Shown piece after piece: positions 61,576 to 64,000 of a stretch of DNA of 64,000 bases; position 1 is the first letter of the stretch; every line of letters begins with the position of its first letter. A program made the position numbers and the translations under genes. The stretch lies in contig CAIVSY010000061.1 in assembly GCA_903908715.1 (NCBI GenBank), forward strand, positions 62,001 to 126,000, read 5' to 3'. This stretch comes from an uncultured bacterium. GTDB taxonomy: Bacteria; Verrucomicrobiota; Kiritimatiellia; CAIKKV01; CAITUY01. The notes beneath the pieces were generated by a model that was given only the letters and a program-made list of their open reading frames with translations, was not told where the DNA came from and ran no database searches.

Positions 61576-64000
61576 ATGGCCGAGTTGGCGAAACAGTATG
61601 ACGCGAAGGCGGTTGAAGGCCGCTGGTATGAGACATGGGTGCAGGGCAATGTATTCCATGGTGAGGCGGGCAAGGGTGGGGAACCCTTCTGTATTGTCAT
61701 TCCGCCGCCGAACGTCACCGGCATCCTTCATATGGGGCATGCCCTTAACAACACGATCCAGGATATTCTGGTCCGCTGGAAGAGGATGGAGGGGCGCAAC
61801 ACGGTCTGGTTGCCGGGTACCGATCATGCCGGTATTGCCACGCAGAACGTTGTGGAGCGGGCGCTGCGCAAGGAAGGCCATTCGCGGCATGATTTGGGCC
61901 GCGATGCTTTTGTCGAGCGGGTTTGGCAATGGCGCGAGGAATATGGCGGTACAATTGTCCGTCAACTCAAGCGGCTCGGCGCCTCGTGCGACTGGCAGCG
62001 TGAGCGGTTCACCATGGATGCGGGGCTCAGCCGTGCGGTGGAGGAGGTGTTCTGCCGGCTCTATGACAAGGGACTGATTTACCGGGCCAATTACATTACA
62101 AACTGGTGCCCGCGCTGTCATACCGCCTTGTCCGATGAGGAAAGCGAGCATCAGGATACCGCCGGGAAGCTGTATTATATCCGTTATCCGCTCAAGTCAG
62201 ACGGTAAACTGCGTGCCAGCCAGTTTGTGGTGGTGGCCACAACGCGGCCGGAAACGCTGCTCGGGGATGTGGCGGTCGCTGTCAATCCCGGCGATGAGCG
62301 CTATGTTGCCCTGATTGGGAAGAAACTGACTCTTCCCATCCTGCACCGGGATATCCCGGTCCTGGCGGATGCCTTTGTGGATCCTGCCTTCGGGACGGGA
62401 GCGGTCAAGGTGACGCCGGCACATGATCCGAATGATTTCGAAATGGGGCGGCGGCATAGCCTGGAACCGGTCAATGTCATGCATGCGGACGGAACCATGA
62501 ATGAGGGGGCAGGGCCGTACTCCGGGCTGGACCGGTTTGAATGCCGCAAGCGGATCGTGACGGATCTGACTGCCGCCGGACTGATTGAGAAGATCGAGAA
62601 CCACCAGCATGCGGTGGGCCATTGTTACCGTTGTGATACGGTGGTCGAGCCGCGGCTGAGTTTGCAGTGGTTTGTACGGATGAAGCCACTGGCCGGGCCG
62701 GCGCTGGATGCGGTACGCGATGGACGCATTCGCTTCGTGCCCGAACGCTGGAACAAGGTCTACGCCGAGTGGATGGAAAACATCCGCGATTGGTGCATTT
62801 CCCGGCAGATCTGGTGGGGCCACCGCATACCGGTTTTCTATTGCGATGCCTGCGGTCACCAGTGGGCGGCAGGAGGGCAGCCCGGTACCTGCGTGAAGTG
62901 CGGTTCCGCCTCGATCCGGCAGGATGAGGATGTGCTGGATACCTGGTTCTCCTCGTGGTTGTGGCCGTTCAGTACGTTTGGCTGGCCGGAGGAGTGTGCG
63001 GACCTTAAGTTCTATTACCCTTCCCATACCCTTGTCACGGCATCCGAGATTATCTTCTTCTGGGTCGCGCGCATGATCATGGCGGGGATCGAATTCATGG
63101 GCGATATTCCATTCCGCGAAGTGTATATCCATGGGACGGTCCGGGACGACCAGGGGCGGAAAATGAGCAAGAGCCTTGGGAATTCCATCGACCCCCTGAC
63201 GATTATTGATGAGTACGGAGCGGATGCGCTCCGCTTCAGCCTGATGATGATCACGGCCACAGGGCAGGATGTCTTCCTTTCCAACGACAAGTTCGAGATT
63301 GGCAGAAATTTCGCGACGAAGTTGTGGAATGCCGCGCGGTACATGCAGATGCAGGGTTTTTCCGCCGTCGGGAAAGCCCTGGATCTGCAGTCCGGCGAGG
63401 GCTTCAGCGCGGATGACCGCCACATCATAGCGAGGTTGCACCAGACCATAGCGGCATGTACCGAGAACCTGGCCCGGTTCCGCTTCAACGATGCGGCCCA
63501 TGATGTCTATGAGTTCCTGTGGCACCAGTATTGCGACTGGTATCTGGAATATTCAAAGGATGTGCTGTACGGCCAGGACGCCGGGAGGAAGCAAACGGTA
63601 TTGGAAGTGATGCGCTATATTTTCGGGGCGGCGCTGCGGCTGTTGCATCCTTTCATGCCCTTCATAACGGAGGAGTTATGGCATGCCATGGGATACGGCA
63701 AGGCCGGGGAGACCATCATGCTGGCCGCATGGCCGGTTGCCTGGAGCGGGAAGGAACTGGCCGCGTGGGGCATTGATGGGGCCGTAGTCGCTTACGTCGA
63801 ACAACGCCAGGAGATGATTCGCGCCGGCCGGATGCTGCGTGCCGATTACGGGATCGCTCCAGGGCAGAGGATCGACTATTTCCTGAAAGCCAATACCAGT
63901 GAGGACGTGAAGCGACTGTCGGCTGACAGCGGGGTGGTCCGCAGCTTGTTGCGGGCCAGGGAACTGCATGCCGATCAGGGGTTTTCACCCGAGGTGGCGA
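61576..64000 (+). CDS. valS: Valyl-tRNA synthetase, 5' part (cut by window end)
   Basis: The frame opens at the ATG at 61576 and stays open to the window end, giving 808 codons. Class I synthetase features: the HIGH-type motif HMGHALNNTIQD near residue 55, TDHAGIATQNVVE, the editing (CP1) domain (TTRPETLLGDVAVAVNP; TGAVKVTPAHDPNDFEMG), DVLDTWFSSWLWPFS, and KMSKSLGNSIDPL near residue 530. It charges tRNA-Val and edits Thr. It follows cimA by 2 bases, so it is probably cotranscribed with the isoleucine genes. Confidence 0.95.
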   Translation, partial: MAELAKQYDAKAVEGRWYETWVQGNVFHGEAGKGGEPFCIVIPPPNVTGILHMGHALNNTIQDILVRWKRMEGRNTVWLPGTDHAGIATQNVVERALRKEGHSRHDLGRDAFVERVWQWREEYGGTIVRQLKRLGASCDWQRERFTMDAGLSRAVEEVFCRLYDKGLIYRANYITNWCPRCHTALSDEESEHQDTAGKLYYIRYPLKSDGKLRASQFVVVATTRPETLLGDVAVAVNPGDERYVALIGKKLTLPILHRDIPVLADAFVDPAFGTGAVKVTPAHDPNDFEMGRRHSLEPVNVMHADGTMNEGAGPYSGLDRFECRKRIVTDLTAAGLIEKIENHQHAVGHCYRCDTVVEPRLSLQWFVRMKPLAGPALDAVRDGRIRFVPERWNKVYAEWMENIRDWCISRQIWWGHRIPVFYCDACGHQWAAGGQPGTCVKCGSASIRQDEDVLDTWFSSWLWPFSTFGWPEECADLKFYYPSHTLVTASEIIFFWVARMIMAGIEFMGDIPFREVYIHGTVRDDQGRKMSKSLGNSIDPLTIIDEYGADALRFSLMMITATGQDVFLSNDKFEIGRNFATKLWNAARYMQMQGFSAVGKALDLQSGEGFSADDRHIIARLHQTIAACTENLARFRFNDAAHDVYEFLWHQYCDWYLEYSKDVLYGQDAGRKQTVLEVMRYIFGAALRLLHPFMPFITEELWHAMGYGKAGETIMLAAWPVAWSGKELAAWGIDGAVVAYVEQRQEMIRAGRMLRADYGIAPGQRIDYFLKANTSEDVKRLSADSGVVRSLLRARELHADQGFSPEVA

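Noticed and set aside
1-64000. tRNA genes, rRNA, CRISPR arrays, insertion sequences, prophage, attachment sites
   Set aside because: I read the larger intergenic gaps and saw no tRNA-like cloverleaf, no regular short repeats with spacers, no transposase or integrase motifs, and no flanking direct repeats. A tRNAscan or repeat search could not be run.

Overview
This is a GC-rich window from a Gram-negative bacterial chromosome. It carries outer-envelope machinery (two MCE/Mla-type lipid-transport sets, an ExbB/ExbD-like pair, lipoprotein and DUF3108-type periplasmic proteins), heterotrophic amino-acid biosynthesis and a NAD-type dihydroorotate dehydrogenase (PyrD plus PyrK). The gene content and order (permease-ATPase-MCE sets, TPR-ExbB-ExbD-TonB module, DUF2723 protein with TPR tail, orphan BatD-like protein) suggest the PVC superphylum, perhaps the Verrucomicrobiota/Kiritimatiellota side. 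That placement is inference from gene content, not from a marker-gene search. There is no rRNA, tRNA, CRISPR array, insertion sequence or prophage that I can support; the window reads as ordinary chromosome with tightly packed operons, many joined by ATGA or GTGA overlaps.

Layout. 1-12.8 kb (+): the end of ribosomal protein S1 and its terminator, then tyrS, uvrA, a TPR protein, ExbB-like, ExbD-like and TonB-like proteins, and hisD-hisC-hisB. 12.8-15.5 kb (-): a secreted trypsin-like protease and an orphan BatD-like/SH3 protein. 15.5-18.4 kb (+): a class I glutamine amidotransferase followed by proB and proA. 18.4-26.1 kb: lipB-ispA (-), a small cysteine-rich protein (+), a RidA protein (-), a B12-binding radical SAM protein (+) and three overlapping family-4 glycosyltransferases (-). 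26.2-29.6 kb (+): a small zinc-ribbon protein, rsmI, a STAS protein, dnaJ and rsmE. 29.6-34.5 kb: a large DUF2723 membrane protein with a TPR tail (-), infA (+) and a pseudouridine synthase (-).

34.6-45.0 kb (+) is the most unusual region: eleven co-directional genes that overlap or nearly touch. They comprise two MCE transport sets, an apparently ATP-dead ABC subunit in the first set, a TPR lipoprotein, two repeat proteins of unknown function, and the carbamoyltransferase genes argF and pyrB in the middle. 45.0-53.1 kb (-): a multi-receiver protein with a degenerate GGDEF domain, a GAF-AAA+-HTH sigma-54 activator, murG, pyrK, pyrD and a membrane-anchored unknown. 53.2-56.5 kb: an MFS transporter fused to HEAT repeats (+) and a DUF3108 protein (-). 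56.7-64.0 kb (+): an XRE-type regulator, then hom, lysC, cimA and the first part of valS, which form an aspartate-family/isoleucine block.

How the genes work together. Several clusters are simple pathway units (histidine; proline; lipoate/isoprenoid; threonine-isoleucine). The 34.6-45.0 kb operon would tie envelope lipid traffic to carbamoyl-phosphate-consuming steps of arginine and pyrimidine synthesis. The TPR-ExbB-ExbD-TonB module looks like a force-transducing envelope complex, but the residues normally linked to proton use in ExbB and ExbD are replaced. Two minus-strand genes have good -10 elements placed so that transcription would begin at the start codon, hinting at leaderless mRNAs.
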